Below, one piece after another: positions 1-10,251 of a stretch of 64,000 nt of DNA (the first letter of the stretch is position 1; the number at the start of each line of letters is the position of its first letter). Source of the DNA: Pseudomonas paeninsulae (lineage in GTDB: Bacteria > Pseudomonadota > Gammaproteobacteria > Pseudomonadales > Pseudomonadaceae); the NCBI RefSeq assembly GCF_035621475.1, contig NZ_CP141799.1, forward strand, positions 1,352,501 to 1,416,500, given 5' to 3'. Position numbers and translations under genes: made by a program. Under the pieces are notes generated by a model, which searched no databases, was not told where the DNA came from, and saw nothing but the letters and a program-made list of their open reading frames with translations.

Positions 1-1
1 C

Positions 2-265
2 GGCCGCGACTGCGCGCCGCTGGGCATCCGGGTCAATGCCGTGTGCCCGCACGAGATCAACACGCCGATGATTCGCAGCGGCTTCGAACGCCGCGGCCTG
101 GACCCGGATAAAGCCGTCGAGGAACTGAACAAGAGCGTGCCCCTGGGACGCATCGCCGAGCCGGAAGACATCGCCGACGTGATCGCCTTTCTGGCCTCGA
201 ACGAGGCGCGTTATATCGCCGGTGAAGCTTTAGAAGTGACCGGCGCCAAGCCGGTTTCGGGCTAA
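2..265 (+). CDS. Short-chain dehydrogenase/reductase, C-terminal part (cut by window start)
   Basis: The reading frame is open from the first bases of the window and ends with TAA at 263-265. About 87 residues are visible. They show the C-terminal half of a classical SDR: the 'GIRVNAVCPHEINTPM' segment that follows the catalytic Tyr/Lys helix, then 'PLGRIAEPEDIADVIAFLAS' and 'YIAGEALEVTGA', the typical end of the Rossmann fold. The NAD(P)-binding glycine motif and the catalytic Ser-Tyr-Lys lie upstream of the window. The final residues differ from the common 'VDGG' ending. It is followed after 10 bp by a second SDR on the same strand, so the two are probably co-transcribed. The substrate cannot be inferred. 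Confidence 0.85.
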   Translation, partial: GRDCAPLGIRVNAVCPHEINTPMIRSGFERRGLDPDKAVEELNKSVPLGRIAEPEDIADVIAFLASNEARYIAGEALEVTGAKPVSG

Positions 266-275
266 GGAGATGAAT

Positions 276-1034
276 ATGTTGCTCAAGGGAAAAAACGCCC
301 TGGTCACCGGCGGTGGTCGCGGCATCGGCCGCGGCATTACCGAAAAACTGCTGGCCGCTGGCGCGCGGGTGCTGGTGGCCCAGCGTCAGGCGCTGGACGC
401 GGAGCTGGCGAGTAACCCGGAGGTGTTCTTCGTCGAAGCGGATCTGGCCGAGTCCGGCGCCCCGCGCTTGATCGCCCAGGCCGCGGCCGAACTGCTCGGC
501 GGCATCGACGTGCTGGTGAATAACGCCGGCTTCATGGCCGAGCAGCCGATCGAGGCCATGAGCGAGCAGGACTGGGACCGGATGATGGTGGTCAATCTGC
601 GCGCGCCGGTGTTCCTGGTCCGTGAACTGCTGGCGCAGATGCGCCAGCGCGGTGGTGGCAGCATCATTAACATCGGTTCGATCGAAGGCCTCGGCGCCAA
701 CCCGCAGCATGCCGCTTACTGCGCCTCCAAGGCGGGCGTGCATGGCCTGACCCGGGCGCTGGCGGTGGACCTGGGCCGCGACGGGGTGCGCTGCAATGCC
801 ATCGCGCCAGGCTGGATCGATTCGGACCTGAGCAATGCCTACATCAACGCCCAGGTCGATCCGGTTGGCGCGCGCCAGGGCTTGCTGGCCATGCACCCGG
901 TCGGGCGCACCGGCACCCCGCAGGACGTAGGCGGCGCGGTGGTGTTTCTCGCCTCGGACGAGGCGGCCTTCGTCACCGGCCAGGTGCTGGTAGTCGATGG
1001 CGGGCGCACCGCCAAGTTGCCCCTGCCGTTCTGA
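276..1034 (+). CDS. SDR family oxidoreductase
   Basis: A complete classical SDR of about 252 residues. The N-terminus has the cofactor motif TGGGRGIGRG, followed by NNAG, a serine in 'IINIGSIEG', and the catalytic 'YCASKAG' (YxxxK). The C-terminus is 'VTGQVLVVDGG'. I place the start at the ATG at 276, because AAGGAG at 264-269 lies 6 bp before it; the ATG at 270 directly abuts the ribosome site. It is an NAD(P)-dependent dehydrogenase acting in the cytoplasm on an unknown alcohol or ketone. It follows another SDR gene by 10 bp, which suggests an operon of catabolic or biosynthetic dehydrogenases that starts upstream of the window. Confidence 0.92.
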   Translation: MLLKGKNALVTGGGRGIGRGITEKLLAAGARVLVAQRQALDAELASNPEVFFVEADLAESGAPRLIAQAAAELLGGIDVLVNNAGFMAEQPIEAMSEQDWDRMMVVNLRAPVFLVRELLAQMRQRGGGSIINIGSIEGLGANPQHAAYCASKAGVHGLTRALAVDLGRDGVRCNAIAPGWIDSDLSNAYINAQVDPVGARQGLLAMHPVGRTGTPQDVGGAVVFLASDEAAFVTGQVLVVDGGRTAKLPLPF

Positions 1035-1205
1035 GTCGCTGAGCGTGGCACGGTGGTCACGCGCCTCCAAGTGTCGGAAATAGGCACCTGGGGCGCGTTC
1101 GCTTGTAATAAAGTGCAGCGGATAAACTGGATGTCGAGCGGCTGCCCGCCGACCGGCGCCGCCCCCGGCTCCAGCCCAGCAGATTTCAGCCCTTGAAGGC
1201 CTGGC

Positions 1206-1927
<722 letters not shown>

Positions 1928-1931
<4 letters not shown>

Positions 1932-2716
1932 AGCGCGCGGCGCTGGCGCTGCTGCTGGGCCTGCTGGCGCCGGTGGCCCAGGCGCGCGAACTGTTGGCCT
2001 GCGGTCACCCGTTCTATCCGCCGGTGTCCTGGCACTCCCAGGGCGCATTGGTGGGGCTGGCGCCGCAGGTGGTGCGCCAGCTGTTCGCCGAGTTGGGTCA
2101 TGAGGTGCGCCTGCTGGCACTGGGCAACTGGAAGCGCTGCTTGCTGGAGGCCCAGCAGGGACGGGTGGACATAGTCGTCGCCGCTTATCGCACCCATGAG
2201 CGTGAAGCCTGGATGGGTTTTACCAAGGAGGCGCTGGTGGCCGACCCGATCGTGCTGTTCACCCTACGCGACAAATCGGTGCGTTTTGACAGCTGGGACG
2301 ATCTGCGCGGACTCACCGTCGGCTTGCTGCTGGGCGACAGTTTCGGTGACCGCTTCGACCGTTTCGCCGAGCAGCACTTGAACATCGAATGGGTGTCCAG
2401 TGGCGAGCAGAACTTCATCAAGCTGGCCCAGGGGCGTATCGACTTCATGCCGGTTGGCCTCTACAGCTGGACCCTGCAGAACCGCCGTTTCGGCTACGAC
2501 CAGGTCATCGTGCAACAGCCCGGCCAGCTGGTCACCGAACACTACCGGATAGGCGTGCGCCGCGATCCGGCGTTGCTCGCCCTGCTGCCGCGACTCGACC
2601 AACGCCTGCGCGAACTGAGCGAGGATGGCACCCTGAAACGCCTGGATGAGCACTACAGTGCTCGCTATCTCGCCGAACCCCATCGCATGACCAATCTCTA
2701 TGATTCAGCACCCTAA
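1928..2716 (+). CDS. Periplasmic solute-binding protein (SBP_bac_3 type) of a phosphorelay operon
   Basis: A GTG start at 1928 overlaps the stop of the upstream response regulator. It gives a 262-residue protein with a clear signal peptide (MKRAALALLLGLLAPVAQA). Longer upstream extensions in this frame lie inside the regulator gene and are rejected. The mature part begins 'RELLACGHPFYPPVSW' and has the lobe pattern of amino-acid-type binding proteins (family 3), including 'GLTVGLLLGDSFGDRF' and 'RIGVRRDPAL'. It is not next to ABC permease genes. It sits between a response regulator and a hybrid sensor kinase and overlaps the latter by 17 bp. I infer that it presents a ligand to the kinase's periplasmic sensor rather than feeding a transporter. 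Confidence 0.82.
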
Positions 2717-5024
2717 AAAAACCTGGCGCAAGCTGCTCACCTACCGCCAGGAGCACCCGCTGGGCTATCGCATGATGCTCTACGTGCTGGTCTGCAGCCT
2801 GCTCTTCGTGGTGCTGTCCACCAGCATCCAGGCCGCCATCGAGTATCGCCGCGAGATGCGCGTGATCGAGCAGCGCATCGAGTTGATCCGCAATGTCTAC
2901 CTGGCCAGCCTGGCGAAGAGCATCTGGGATGTCGACCGCGAGCAGCTGCGCCTGCAGATGCGTGGCATCCTGGATTTTCCCGACATCAGTTCCTTGACCC
3001 TGGAGGATGCCGACACCGGTGAACGGCTGCTGCTGGCTGCTGGGGAGCGCACGGCGGCGCGGACCGCAGAGCATCGCTTCGCCTTGCGCCATGAGACGCC
3101 TCTGGGGCCGCGTAACCTCGGCCAGCTGGTGGTGCATACCGATCTTGGCGCGGTGTATGCCCGCCTGGCTTGGAGTGCCTTGACCCTGTTTCTCGGTCAG
3201 GCGCTGACCATCTTCTTGAGTGTGCTGGTGGTCATGGCGATTTTTCAGCGCATGGTCACTCGGCACCTGGAAAGCATGGCCCGTTACGCACGCAACCTGG
3301 GCGTCGGTTCGCGTGATACGCCGTTGCAGCTGGAACGCCAGCCGAGCCCACGCAGCGACGAGCTGGATGCGCTGGTCGAATCGCTCAACGACCTGCGTCT
3401 GGGGATCAATCAGGACATCGAGCGCCGTGAGCGCGCCCACGAGCAATTGCTCTTCAGTCGCGAACAGTTGCGGCGCATGGTCGACAAACGCACGCGCAGC
3501 CTGCGCCAGGCCAAGGAGGTGGCAGAGGCCGCCAGCCAGGCTCGTTCGCAGTTCCTCGCCGGGATCAGCCACGAGATCCGTACGCCGATGAGCGGGATTC
3601 TCGGCATGACTCAACTGCTCTACCACACGCCGCAGTCCGAACAGGCACGTGGCTACCTGGATGCCCTGCGCCAGTCCGGCGAAGGCCTGTTGGCCATCCT
3701 CGATGGGGTGCTCGATTACGCCAAGTTGGAGGAGGGCGGCTATGTGCCGGAAGAGCAGGTGTTCTGCCTGCCTCAACTGCTCGAGGAACAGGCCCTGTTG
3801 GCCGAGGCGCAGTTGCAGGGCAAGGCGCTGCGGGTCAGTTGCCAGATCGAGCCGCAACTGCCTCGCTACTACCGGGGCGCAGCCGGCTGCCTGCGTCAGG
3901 TACTGGCCAACCTGCTGAGCAACGCGGTGAAGTTCACCGAGCGCGGCGCCATCGAGTTAAGGGTCGGCGGCGTGGACAAGGCCGGCAGCCGCTTGCGCTT
4001 CGCGGTGCGCGACACGGGTATCGGCATCAGCGCCGAGCAGCAGCAGCGGATTTTTGAGCGCTTCACCCAGGCCGATGAAAGCATCACCCGACGCTTCGGT
4101 GGCACCGGCTTGGGCCTGGCCATCAGCCAGAAGATGGTCGCGGCCATGGGCGGACGGATCGGTGTCGACAGTCGCGAGGGCGCAGGTAGCACCTTCTGGC
4201 TCGAGGTGGAGCTGCAGGTGGCCCAGCCGCCCGCGACGCAGGCCGAGGCCACAGCCACACTCTCGCCCGCGCTCAGCCTGAGTCTGTTGCTGGTGGAGGA
4301 CACGCCGATTAACCAGCAGGTCATCTGTGGGCTGCTCGAGCACGCCGGGCACCTGGTGCACCTGGCGGAGGATGGTCGGCAAGCCCTGGCGGTGTGCCGG
4401 CAGCAGGCCTTCGATGCGATCCTCATGGACATGCACCTGCCGGGCATGAGCGGTGTCGAGGTGACCCGCGCCATTCGCTCGAGCGCCGACAGCCTGAATG
4501 CCGACACGCCGATCATTGCCCTGACCGCCAGCGTCGGCGTGGAGGATATCCAGGGTTATCTGGCGGCGGGTATAGCTGCGGTGCAGGCCAAGCCGCTGCA
4601 GCCAGCGGCGTTGCAGCAGGTGCTGAGGCAACTCTGTCAGCCGCCCGACAGCGGCATAGCGGCGCAGCCGCAGGCGGATGAGCAGGCGGGGGTCGACCTG
4701 CACCTGCTGACCATCCATCGCCAGGTATTCGGCCAGGCGCGTTTGCGCAGCTTGTTCGAGCAGTTCCAGGAGCAGGCCGACGGGCTGCTGGTGCAGGTCG
4801 ACGATGCCCTGCAACTGGACGATCTGTATGAGGTTGGCGAGTTGGCCCACAAGCTGGCGGGCAGCTGCAGTACGCTCGGCCTGCTTGAGGTCGCGCGGCT
4901 GGCCACGGCGTTAGAAACCTGCAGCCGAGAGGCTGATGGCGCCCGCTGCCTGGCGTTATTCACGGCGCTCAAGGCAGCGCTGCCGAGCAATCTGAGCCGG
5001 GCGCGACAGGTCGGCGAGGTGTGA
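2700..5024 (+). CDS. Hybrid sensor histidine kinase (HisKA-HATPase-REC-Hpt)
   Basis: A 774-residue membrane kinase with a full phosphorelay. Two N-terminal transmembrane segments (about 25-45 and 155-185) flank a short periplasmic sensor, followed by a HAMP-like linker and coiled coil. The HisKA box '[13 protein letters not shown]' has phospho-His at residue 291. Next come HATPase_c with the N box '[13 protein letters not shown]' and G boxes 'DTGIGIS' and '[10 protein letters not shown]', a receiver domain with phospho-Asp 577 ('[11 protein letters not shown]'), and an Hpt domain with His 717 ('[10 protein letters not shown]'). The layout matches TorS/ArcB-type tripartite kinases. Together with the two overlapping upstream genes it forms a binding protein, kinase and regulator signalling unit. 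The signal is unknown. Confidence 0.93.
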   Translation: MIQHPKKTWRKLLTYRQEHPLGYRMMLYVLVCSLLFVVLSTSIQAAIEYRREMRVIEQRIELIRNVYLASLAKSIWDVDREQLRLQMRGILDFPDISSLTLEDADTGERLLLAAGERTAARTAEHRFALRHETPLGPRNLGQLVVHTDLGAVYARLAWSALTLFLGQALTIFLSVLVVMAIFQRMVTRHLESMARYARNLGVGSRDTPLQLERQPSPRSDELDALVESLNDLRLGINQDIERRERAHEQLLFSREQLRRMVDKRTRSLRQAKEVAEAASQARSQFLAGISHEIRTPMSGILGMTQLLYHTPQSEQARGYLDALRQSGEGLLAILDGVLDYAKLEEGGYVPEEQVFCLPQLLEEQALLAEAQLQGKALRVSCQIEPQLPRYYRGAAGCLRQVLANLLSNAVKFTERGAIELRVGGVDKAGSRLRFAVRDTGIGISAEQQQRIFERFTQADESITRRFGGTGLGLAISQKMVAAMGGRIGVDSREGAGSTFWLEVELQVAQPPATQAEATATLSPALSLSLLLVEDTPINQQVICGLLEHAGHLVHLAEDGRQALAVCRQQAFDAILMDMHLPGMSGVEVTRAIRSSADSLNADTPIIALTASVGVEDIQGYLAAGIAAVQAKPLQPAALQQVLRQLCQPPDSGIAAQPQADEQAGVDLHLLTIHRQVFGQARLRSLFEQFQEQADGLLVQVDDALQLDDLYEVGELAHKLAGSCSTLGLLEVARLATALETCSREADGARCLALFTALKAALPSNLSRARQVGEV

Positions 5025-5026
5025 GT

Positions 5027-5238
5027 GGGGGCGATGATTCGTAGGGTGGGTTAGGCGCATGACTGCAGGCTATTTGCTGGTGCGTAGTCGGTTGCGCCGT
5101 AACCCACCAGAGGAGGCAAGCCGACAACCGCTTGGTGGGTTACGCGGCGCGCAATTTCCGCAGTTGATTTTCAGCCTCTGCTCAGCGCCACTAACCTGCG
5201 CGGCCCGACCCACCCTACAAAAGCTGCGTGCAACACGT
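5027..5238. repeat. Dispersed palindromic element, copy 1 (about 212 bp)
   Basis: The intergenic element starts with 'gtagggtgggttaggcgc' and ends with its approximate inverse 'cccaccctac'. It has an internal inverted core with 'cgtaacccacc' and 'ggtgggttacg'. A second copy lies at 44852-45049. The cores read in the same direction in both copies. The outer 20-bp ends are exchanged: 5027-5046 reappears inverted at 45030-45049, and 5219-5238 reappears inverted at 44852-44871. I see no coding capacity. Confidence 0.8.
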
Positions 5239-5260
5239 AACGGGGACATAGCCAAAGCAA

Positions 5261-5290
5261 AGGGCCGGTCGTCGAGTGACGGCCGGCCCT
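5261..5290 (-). terminator. Probable terminator of the nhaC-type gene
   Basis: A GC-rich hairpin with 13-bp arms (agggccggtcgtc / gacggccggccct, one mismatch) and a GAGT loop lies about 34 bp beyond the antiporter stop. On the minus strand it is followed by a modestly T-rich 'ttgctttgg'. It fits an intrinsic terminator with a weak U tract. Confidence 0.6.
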
Positions 5291-5323
5291 GGGTTGCAGC
5301 GCTCTATCAGTAGTGCGTCGGCC

Positions 5324-6826
5324 TCAGTCGGCGACAGGCGCTGCGCGGTAGCCTGGTTCGGGCTGGTCGAAGGTCTGGATCGCCTCGCCCTGCGCCTTCC
5401 AGTTCGCGCGCTCCTGCTCGGTGGCTTTGGGCGAGAACCAGCCGAGGTAGGCATAGGCGATGCCGATCACCGGTGACAACCAGCAGGCGAAAGCCAGCGG
5501 GATATACAGCAGGTTCTCGAAGTTGCCATCGCCCACGGCCAGACCCAGTGAGGAGATCACGATGGCACCGCCGGCGTTCCATGGCACCAGCGGGGAGATC
5601 AGGGTGCCGCCTTCCTCGACTGCGCGCGACAGGTTGAGGGTCGAGTAACCCTTGCCACGGTAGGCCGGAGCAAACATGCGGCCGGGCAGGGCGATGGACA
5701 GGTAGGGGTCGCCGGCGACCAAGTTGGTAGCAATCGAGGTGCCAATGGCGGCGGTTTGCATGCTGCCGAAGCTGCGCGTCCTTTTCAGGATCGCCTCGAC
5801 AATCACCTCGAGGCAACGGGTGCGCTCAAGGGCGCCGCCCAAGGCCAGGGCGATCATCACCAGGGTGATGACCCAGGCCATCGACTGGATGCCGCCGCGG
5901 TTAAGCAGGCTGTCGATGTCCTTGATCCCGCTGTTGAGACTGTAACCGCTCTGCATGTAAGTGAACACGTCATGCAGGTTGGCGCCCTGGTAAGCCATGG
6001 CCAGGATACCGCCGGCGATGGCGCCGGCAAACAGCGAGGGCAGGGCCGGCATTTTCTTCAGCGCCAGGCCAATGACCAGCAGCGGGGGAAGCAACAGCAC
6101 CCAGGACAGCTCGAAGTTCTGCGCGAGGCCATTGGTGATCAGGTCGATCTTGCTGGAGTCGAGTTCATTGCCGCCGATGAGGTTGAAGCCCACCAGTAGA
6201 TAGATGACCAGGGCAATCAGCATGGCCGGGATGGTGGTCGGCAACATGTTGCGGATATGGTCGAACAGATTGACCCCGGTGACGGCCGGGGCCAGGTTGG
6301 TGGTGTCGGACAGCGGCGAGATCTTGTCGCCGAAGAACGCCCCGGACACCACGGCGCCAGCGGTCCAGTACATCGGGACGTCGAACCCCGCACCTATGCC
6401 CATCAGCGCCAGGCCGATGGTGCCGACCGTGCCCCAGGAGGTGCCAAGCGACACCGAGACCACGGCGCACATCAGCATGGCGACGGCGAGAAACACCTCG
6501 GGTGACAGCAGCTTGAGGCCGCCATAGATCATCAGGGGTACGGTGCCGCTGGCGATCCAGGTACCGATGATCATGCCAACCACGATGAGGATGCCGATCG
6601 ATTGCAAGCCGATGGACACGACGTGCAGCGAGCCTTTCTCGATGTCCTTCCAGCGATAACCCTGACCCCAGCCGATCAGCGCGGTAATCGCCAGGCCGAT
6701 GGCCAGGGGTACGTGGGGGGTGAAGTCGCCGTAATAGAACAGCTGGATCGCCAGTATGCCGAGCGTGAGGACGATCGGGATCAGGGCGAGGACGAGCGAG
6801 GGGCGAGCGTTGTTATTGGTGTGCAC
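5324..6826 (-). CDS. NhaC-family Na+/H+ antiporter
   Basis: A 500-residue polytopic inner-membrane protein with about 10-12 hydrophobic segments. The GTG start at 6826 is supported by GGAGGAAG upstream on the minus strand. It has NhaC-superfamily features: 'GTSWGTVGTIGLALMGIG', 'FFGDKISPLSDTTNLAP' in the middle, and 'TLISPLVPWNAGGA' near the C-terminus. Family members exchange protons for Na+, and some paralogues exchange organic acids or amino-acid-derived substrates. It is divergent from a GlxA-type AraC regulator across a 0.34-kb intergenic region, so that regulator is a candidate controller. I cannot tell from the sequence whether the substrate is Na+ or an organic solute. Confidence 0.88.
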   Translation of the reverse strand: MHTNNNARPSLVLALIPIVLTLGILAIQLFYYGDFTPHVPLAIGLAITALIGWGQGYRWKDIEKGSLHVVSIGLQSIGILIVVGMIIGTWIASGTVPLMIYGGLKLLSPEVFLAVAMLMCAVVSVSLGTSWGTVGTIGLALMGIGAGFDVPMYWTAGAVVSGAFFGDKISPLSDTTNLAPAVTGVNLFDHIRNMLPTTIPAMLIALVIYLLVGFNLIGGNELDSSKIDLITNGLAQNFELSWVLLLPPLLVIGLALKKMPALPSLFAGAIAGGILAMAYQGANLHDVFTYMQSGYSLNSGIKDIDSLLNRGGIQSMAWVITLVMIALALGGALERTRCLEVIVEAILKRTRSFGSMQTAAIGTSIATNLVAGDPYLSIALPGRMFAPAYRGKGYSTLNLSRAVEEGGTLISPLVPWNAGGAIVISSLGLAVGDGNFENLLYIPLAFACWLSPVIGIAYAYLGWFSPKATEQERANWKAQGEAIQTFDQPEPGYRAAPVAD

Positions 6827-6938
6827 GAGCTTCCTCCAGGGAGTGATCGTCTGGCTGAGCCGGCGATCATTTTGTAGTTCTTGGAGGACTCAACCTAGCA
6901 AGCCGATGTGAACTGCTTTACGGGTTGCTGTATCAGGT

Positions 6939-6956
6939 TGTAATCAGTGCATTACA
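6939..6956. promoter_or_regulatory. Palindrome between nhaC-type gene and AraC regulator
   Basis: A perfect inverted repeat TGTAAT-cagtgc-ATTACA lies in the divergent intergenic region 6827-7163, about 113 bp before the antiporter start and 208 bp before the regulator start. It is a candidate operator. AraC proteins usually bind direct repeats, so another protein may use it. Confidence 0.35.
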
Positions 6957-7163
6957 TGCCATTTACATCTGTATTTTTCGCGGCTCGGTGCAAGTGTCGG
7001 GATATGCTGAGCGTCTTCGTTTTAATGGCTAAGGCCAGGAAGTGCTTAGTGTCATAGTGGCAGTAGTTAGGCGGACGAATGTTGTTCCGTAGGCCTATTC
7101 AAATAAATAACATGGTCTGAGTTACCTTCTTCAGTAAATGCTTTCGTGCCAGTGAGTTGCAAC

Positions 7164-8201
7164 ATGAGATCCTCTTTCGAGAGTTTGTTAAAAAATAAGA
7201 ATATGGCGCACTTCGCCAAGGGCCAGGGCAGCGAGCCGGCGTTGCCGCTGCGGCGCGTTGCCTTCGTGCTGCTGGATAATTTTTCGATGATGGCCTTCAC
7301 CGGGGCGGTGGACGCCCTGGTCACCGCCAACTTGATGAGCCCGGCGCCGCTCTATGAAGTGCTGGTGGTCGGTGGCGCAAGCGCGGTGGTGGTCAGCGAT
7401 CTGGGCATCGTCATTTCGGCAGACTGCTGCCTGGCCGATATGGCAGAGAAACAGCAGGACATCCTGGTCGTCTGCGGCGGCTTTCGCGTGCGCCTGCAGG
7501 TGGATCCGCTGCTCAGGACCAAGCTCAGATCGGCCGACGCCGCTGGCGCCATGCTCGGCGGCTTGTGGAACGGCGCTTATTTTCTTGCCGAGGCGGGGCT
7601 GCTGGATGGCTACGACTGTGCTTTCCATCCCGATGGTCGGGCGATGATCGCCGAGCTGTTTCCCAAGGTGAGATTGTCGAACCATGCCTATGTGCTGGAT
7701 CGCGAGCGGATCAGTTGTGCCGGTGCCAATAGCTCGCTGGGCATGATGCTGGAAGTGGTGCGGCGCGGCAGTGGCTTCAACCTGGTAAGTGCCATCGAGG
7801 AAGTGTTGAGCTGCGACACCATGCAGGAAGTCCTGGATGTGTCGGTGGTGGCCGTCGATTACGACCCGACCTTGCCACAGGCATTGAAGTCGGCGCTGGA
7901 GCTGATGCACAACAACATCGACGAGCCGCTGACGGTGGATGAGATTGCCACCTGCGTAGACATTTCCAGGCGCCAGCTCGAGCGTCTGTTCTGTCGTCAC
8001 GTCAACGCGACGCCCTCGCGCTACTACCTGGAGCTGCGCCTGACCCGCGCCCGCCAGCTGCTGCAACAGACCAACAAGTCCCTCACCGATATCGCCGTCG
8101 CCAGCGGCTTTGTCAGCATCTCGCATTTCCGTCGTTGTTTTAGCGAGTTCTTCGAGATTTCGCCGGGCCGTTTTCGGGCGGCCTCGCACAGTCGGCGTTG
8201 A
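7164..8201 (+). CDS. GlxA-family transcriptional regulator (DJ-1/PfpI-like domain + AraC HTH)
   Basis: A regulator of about 345 residues. The N-terminal two thirds is a DJ-1/PfpI (class I glutamine amidotransferase-like) fold: 'VAFVLLDNFSMMAFTGAVDAL', 'DILVVCGGF' and 'GGLWNGAYFLAEAGLLDG'. The C-terminal about 100 residues are an AraC DNA-binding domain with two HTH units ('TVDEIATCVDISRRQLERLF' and 'SLTDIAVASGFVSISHFRRCF'). The start is uncertain: GTG 7146, ATG 7164 and ATG 7203 are all in frame, and none has a strong ribosome site. The protein resembles regulators of carnitine, choline or arginine catabolism in pseudomonads. It is divergent from the NhaC-type antiporter and probably regulates it. 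Confidence 0.88.
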   Translation: MRSSFESLLKNKNMAHFAKGQGSEPALPLRRVAFVLLDNFSMMAFTGAVDALVTANLMSPAPLYEVLVVGGASAVVVSDLGIVISADCCLADMAEKQQDILVVCGGFRVRLQVDPLLRTKLRSADAAGAMLGGLWNGAYFLAEAGLLDGYDCAFHPDGRAMIAELFPKVRLSNHAYVLDRERISCAGANSSLGMMLEVVRRGSGFNLVSAIEEVLSCDTMQEVLDVSVVAVDYDPTLPQALKSALELMHNNIDEPLTVDEIATCVDISRRQLERLFCRHVNATPSRYYLELRLTRARQLLQQTNKSLTDIAVASGFVSISHFRRCFSEFFEISPGRFRAASHSRR

Positions 8202-8237
8202 GCGCAGCCATCAAGCCCGAGCTGCCTCGAACCGCGC

Positions 8238-8624
8238 TCACGCCAGGGTCAGCGGGTAGCGGGACGGCTCGGGCGTTGTGGGCGCGCTCTGGCTGCCGGC
8301 GCTGAAAGCGTCGGCGAGCAGCATTAGGGTCAAGCGATCGACTTTCTTCGGTTCGGCGTTGAGTCTGAGACCCAGCTCGAGCTGGCGTTGCGCGATGAAG
8401 TCCTGGGCACTGCTGTCTTGCTCGATAGCAGCGGGCGCTATTGCTGCGCTCGCCTGCGGTTCGCCTGCCGCCTCGGCGGTAACCAACGGCTGCTGGCCCG
8501 AGATCACCCGACTCAACAGGATCTGGAAATCCAGATAGGCGCGAATGTCTGCCGGGCTGTTGCCGCTCGGGTTGCTGCTATAGGCCGGCAGTGCGGTGCT
8601 GGGAGTGGAAACGCCATTAACCAT
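8238..8624 (-). CDS. Small hypothetical protein
   Basis: The frame can start at 8675 (145 residues) or at the internal ATG at 8624 (128 residues, 'MVNGVSTPSTALPAYSSN'). I chose the shorter form because the extra residues look like random translation, but neither start has a good ribosome site. The protein is low in complexity, rich in Ala, Ser and Pro, without a signal peptide or transmembrane segment. A helical segment 'DIRAYLDFQILLSRVISGQQP' lies near the N-terminus and 'VDRLTLMLLADAFSAG' near the C-terminus. I do not recognise a family. It is convergent with the AraC regulator and lies just before the IS-interrupted rsmJ remnant. Confidence 0.5.
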   Translation of the reverse strand: MVNGVSTPSTALPAYSSNPSGNSPADIRAYLDFQILLSRVISGQQPLVTAEAAGEPQASAAIAPAAIEQDSSAQDFIAQRQLELGLRLNAEPKKVDRLTLMLLADAFSAGSQSAPTTPEPSRYPLTLA

Positions 8625-8783
8625 AAGGAGCTCGGTGCGGCCGCTAGGGGCCAAGTCGGGCAACATGCCGCGCACCTGGTTATCGGCCGCTTAGCGGCCA
8701 GGTTGAACATTTCTCGAGGATATTTGCCGATGAGCAACCCACGGCCTAGCAGCCTGTCGGACTTGAGTTCATGAACGGGGATA

Positions 8784-8819
8784 TCAATAGTGAGGCGAAG
8801 CGATTCGCCCCACTATTGA
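8784..8819 (-). terminator. Hairpin downstream of the IS transposase
   Basis: The inverted repeat has arms tcaatagtg(a)ggcgaa and ttcgcc(c)cactattga around a GCGA loop, about 60 bp beyond the transposase stop. It has no long T run on the minus strand. It may stop transcription from the transposase or shield the element from outside read-through. Confidence 0.5.
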
Positions 8820-8877
8820 GGTATTTTCAGGCTTTTTTGCCCCGAATTTCCTGAGAACGAGCGGGTTTAGTTCATTT

Positions 8878-10251
8878 CTACCCACACTGGACGGATTTGT
8901 GGCGCAAAACGGCCATGCGTTTCAAATTCCAGGCCAGACATACCAGGCGCCATTCGCCGCTCACCTTGTCCTTGCCTCGCAGCAGAAACTGGCGAAAACC
9001 CATGACCGACTTGATGATGCCGAACACCGGTTCCACCGTCTGTTTGCGCAGCGCATAGAGGCGGCGCCCCGGCTGGCTCTTGAGTTTGTGCGCCATGCGT
9101 TGTTGCACTGTGGCATCAGCGTCGAGCGCTGCCAGCTCCTCGAAGCGCGCCTTCCAGTGCGGGTGATGATCTTCGCGTGCCACCGCCAGGTAGGGCTCGA
9201 TTCCCGCCGCCTCGCAGGCGGCGATGTTGCTTTCGCTGTTGTAGCCACAGTCCCCGAGCACCACGTTCACCTGACCCAATGACTCCGGTAGCGCCTTGAG
9301 CTCGGCCAGCATGGGGACGACTTGTTGCTTGTCGTTGCCCGCCTGAGTGAGGCCTGGCGCCACCACCAACAGGGTGTCGGTATCCACTGCGGCCTGGGCG
9401 TTGTAGCACTGTTCGAAGCCGCCGCCAGCCACCCGCATGATGCGCGAGTCTTCGTCGGTGAGGTTGATTTGGTCGTGCTCAGCCGGCCCTTCCACCGGGG
9501 CTTTGGGCGGCTTGCCGCCCGGCTTTTTGCCGGTTTCTGCTGCGCGTGCCGCGCGCTTGGCGAGCTTCTCCTTATAGGCGCTCTGTTCCTGCTCAAACCG
9601 CACGCGGGCACGCGCCTCGATCGTGGCCTTCGCCGCGTCCATGGCGAGCAAGCGATCTTGCCGGCGTTTGATCTCGTCCGGCAGATCGATGCCGACGGGG
9701 AGCTCTGCCTGGTCGGCCCGTTCAGCCAGCGCCAGGAGCTCCTGCACTTCGGCCTTGAGCTGGCGTTCGAGTGTCTGGATATGGCCATAGGACAGTGCAC
9801 TGTGGCGTGAGGCGTTGGCATGCAGCTTGGTGCCGTCGAGGCTGATGGTGCCGAGCTTGAGCAGCTTCATCTCGCCCGCCAGCTCCAGCACCTGAAGGAA
9901 GATGCCGACCAACTCGTCGAGGAAGCGGCGGCGGAAGCTGGCCAGGGTGTCGTGATCGGGGTGACTGCCTGAGGCCAGGTAGCGAAAGGCGAGCGAGTCG
10001 TAAGTGGCGCGTTCGATCATACGGCTGGAAAAGGTGCCGGTGGCATAGCCATAGACCAGCAGACTAAGCAGCACCTCGGGGTGATAGGCGGCGCTGCCGC
10101 GTCCGCCATAACGCCGGGTGAGCGCACTCAAGTCGAGCCGTTCGATGGCTTCGAGAATGAAACGGGCCAGGTGGGCTTCTGGCAGCCAGTCATCCATCGA
10201 TGGCGGGAGCAGGTAGTCAGTCTTGCGGTCGATCGGACGAAAGCGGCTCAT
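8878..10251 (-). CDS. IS1182-family transposase (DDE)
   Basis: A 457-residue transposase. The N-terminal region ('FRPIDRKTDYLLPPSMDDWLP', 'YGYATGTFSSRMIERA') is the DUF772-type domain found in IS1182/IS5-related transposases. The catalytic domain has candidate DDE residues in 'SLDGTKLHAN' (about 137), 'LGDCGYNSES' (about 332) and 'VEPVFGIIKS' (about 405). A lysine/alanine-rich coiled-coil insert lies around 165-260. The frame is intact and full length, so the element may be active. It is flanked by perfect terminal repeats. Confidence 0.95.
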   Translation of the reverse strand: MSRFRPIDRKTDYLLPPSMDDWLPEAHLARFILEAIERLDLSALTRRYGGRGSAAYHPEVLLSLLVYGYATGTFSSRMIERATYDSLAFRYLASGSHPDHDTLASFRRRFLDELVGIFLQVLELAGEMKLLKLGTISLDGTKLHANASRHSALSYGHIQTLERQLKAEVQELLALAERADQAELPVGIDLPDEIKRRQDRLLAMDAAKATIEARARVRFEQEQSAYKEKLAKRAARAAETGKKPGGKPPKAPVEGPAEHDQINLTDEDSRIMRVAGGGFEQCYNAQAAVDTDTLLVVAPGLTQAGNDKQQVVPMLAELKALPESLGQVNVVLGDCGYNSESNIAACEAAGIEPYLAVAREDHHPHWKARFEELAALDADATVQQRMAHKLKSQPGRRLYALRKQTVEPVFGIIKSVMGFRQFLLRGKDKVSGEWRLVCLAWNLKRMAVLRHKSVQCG

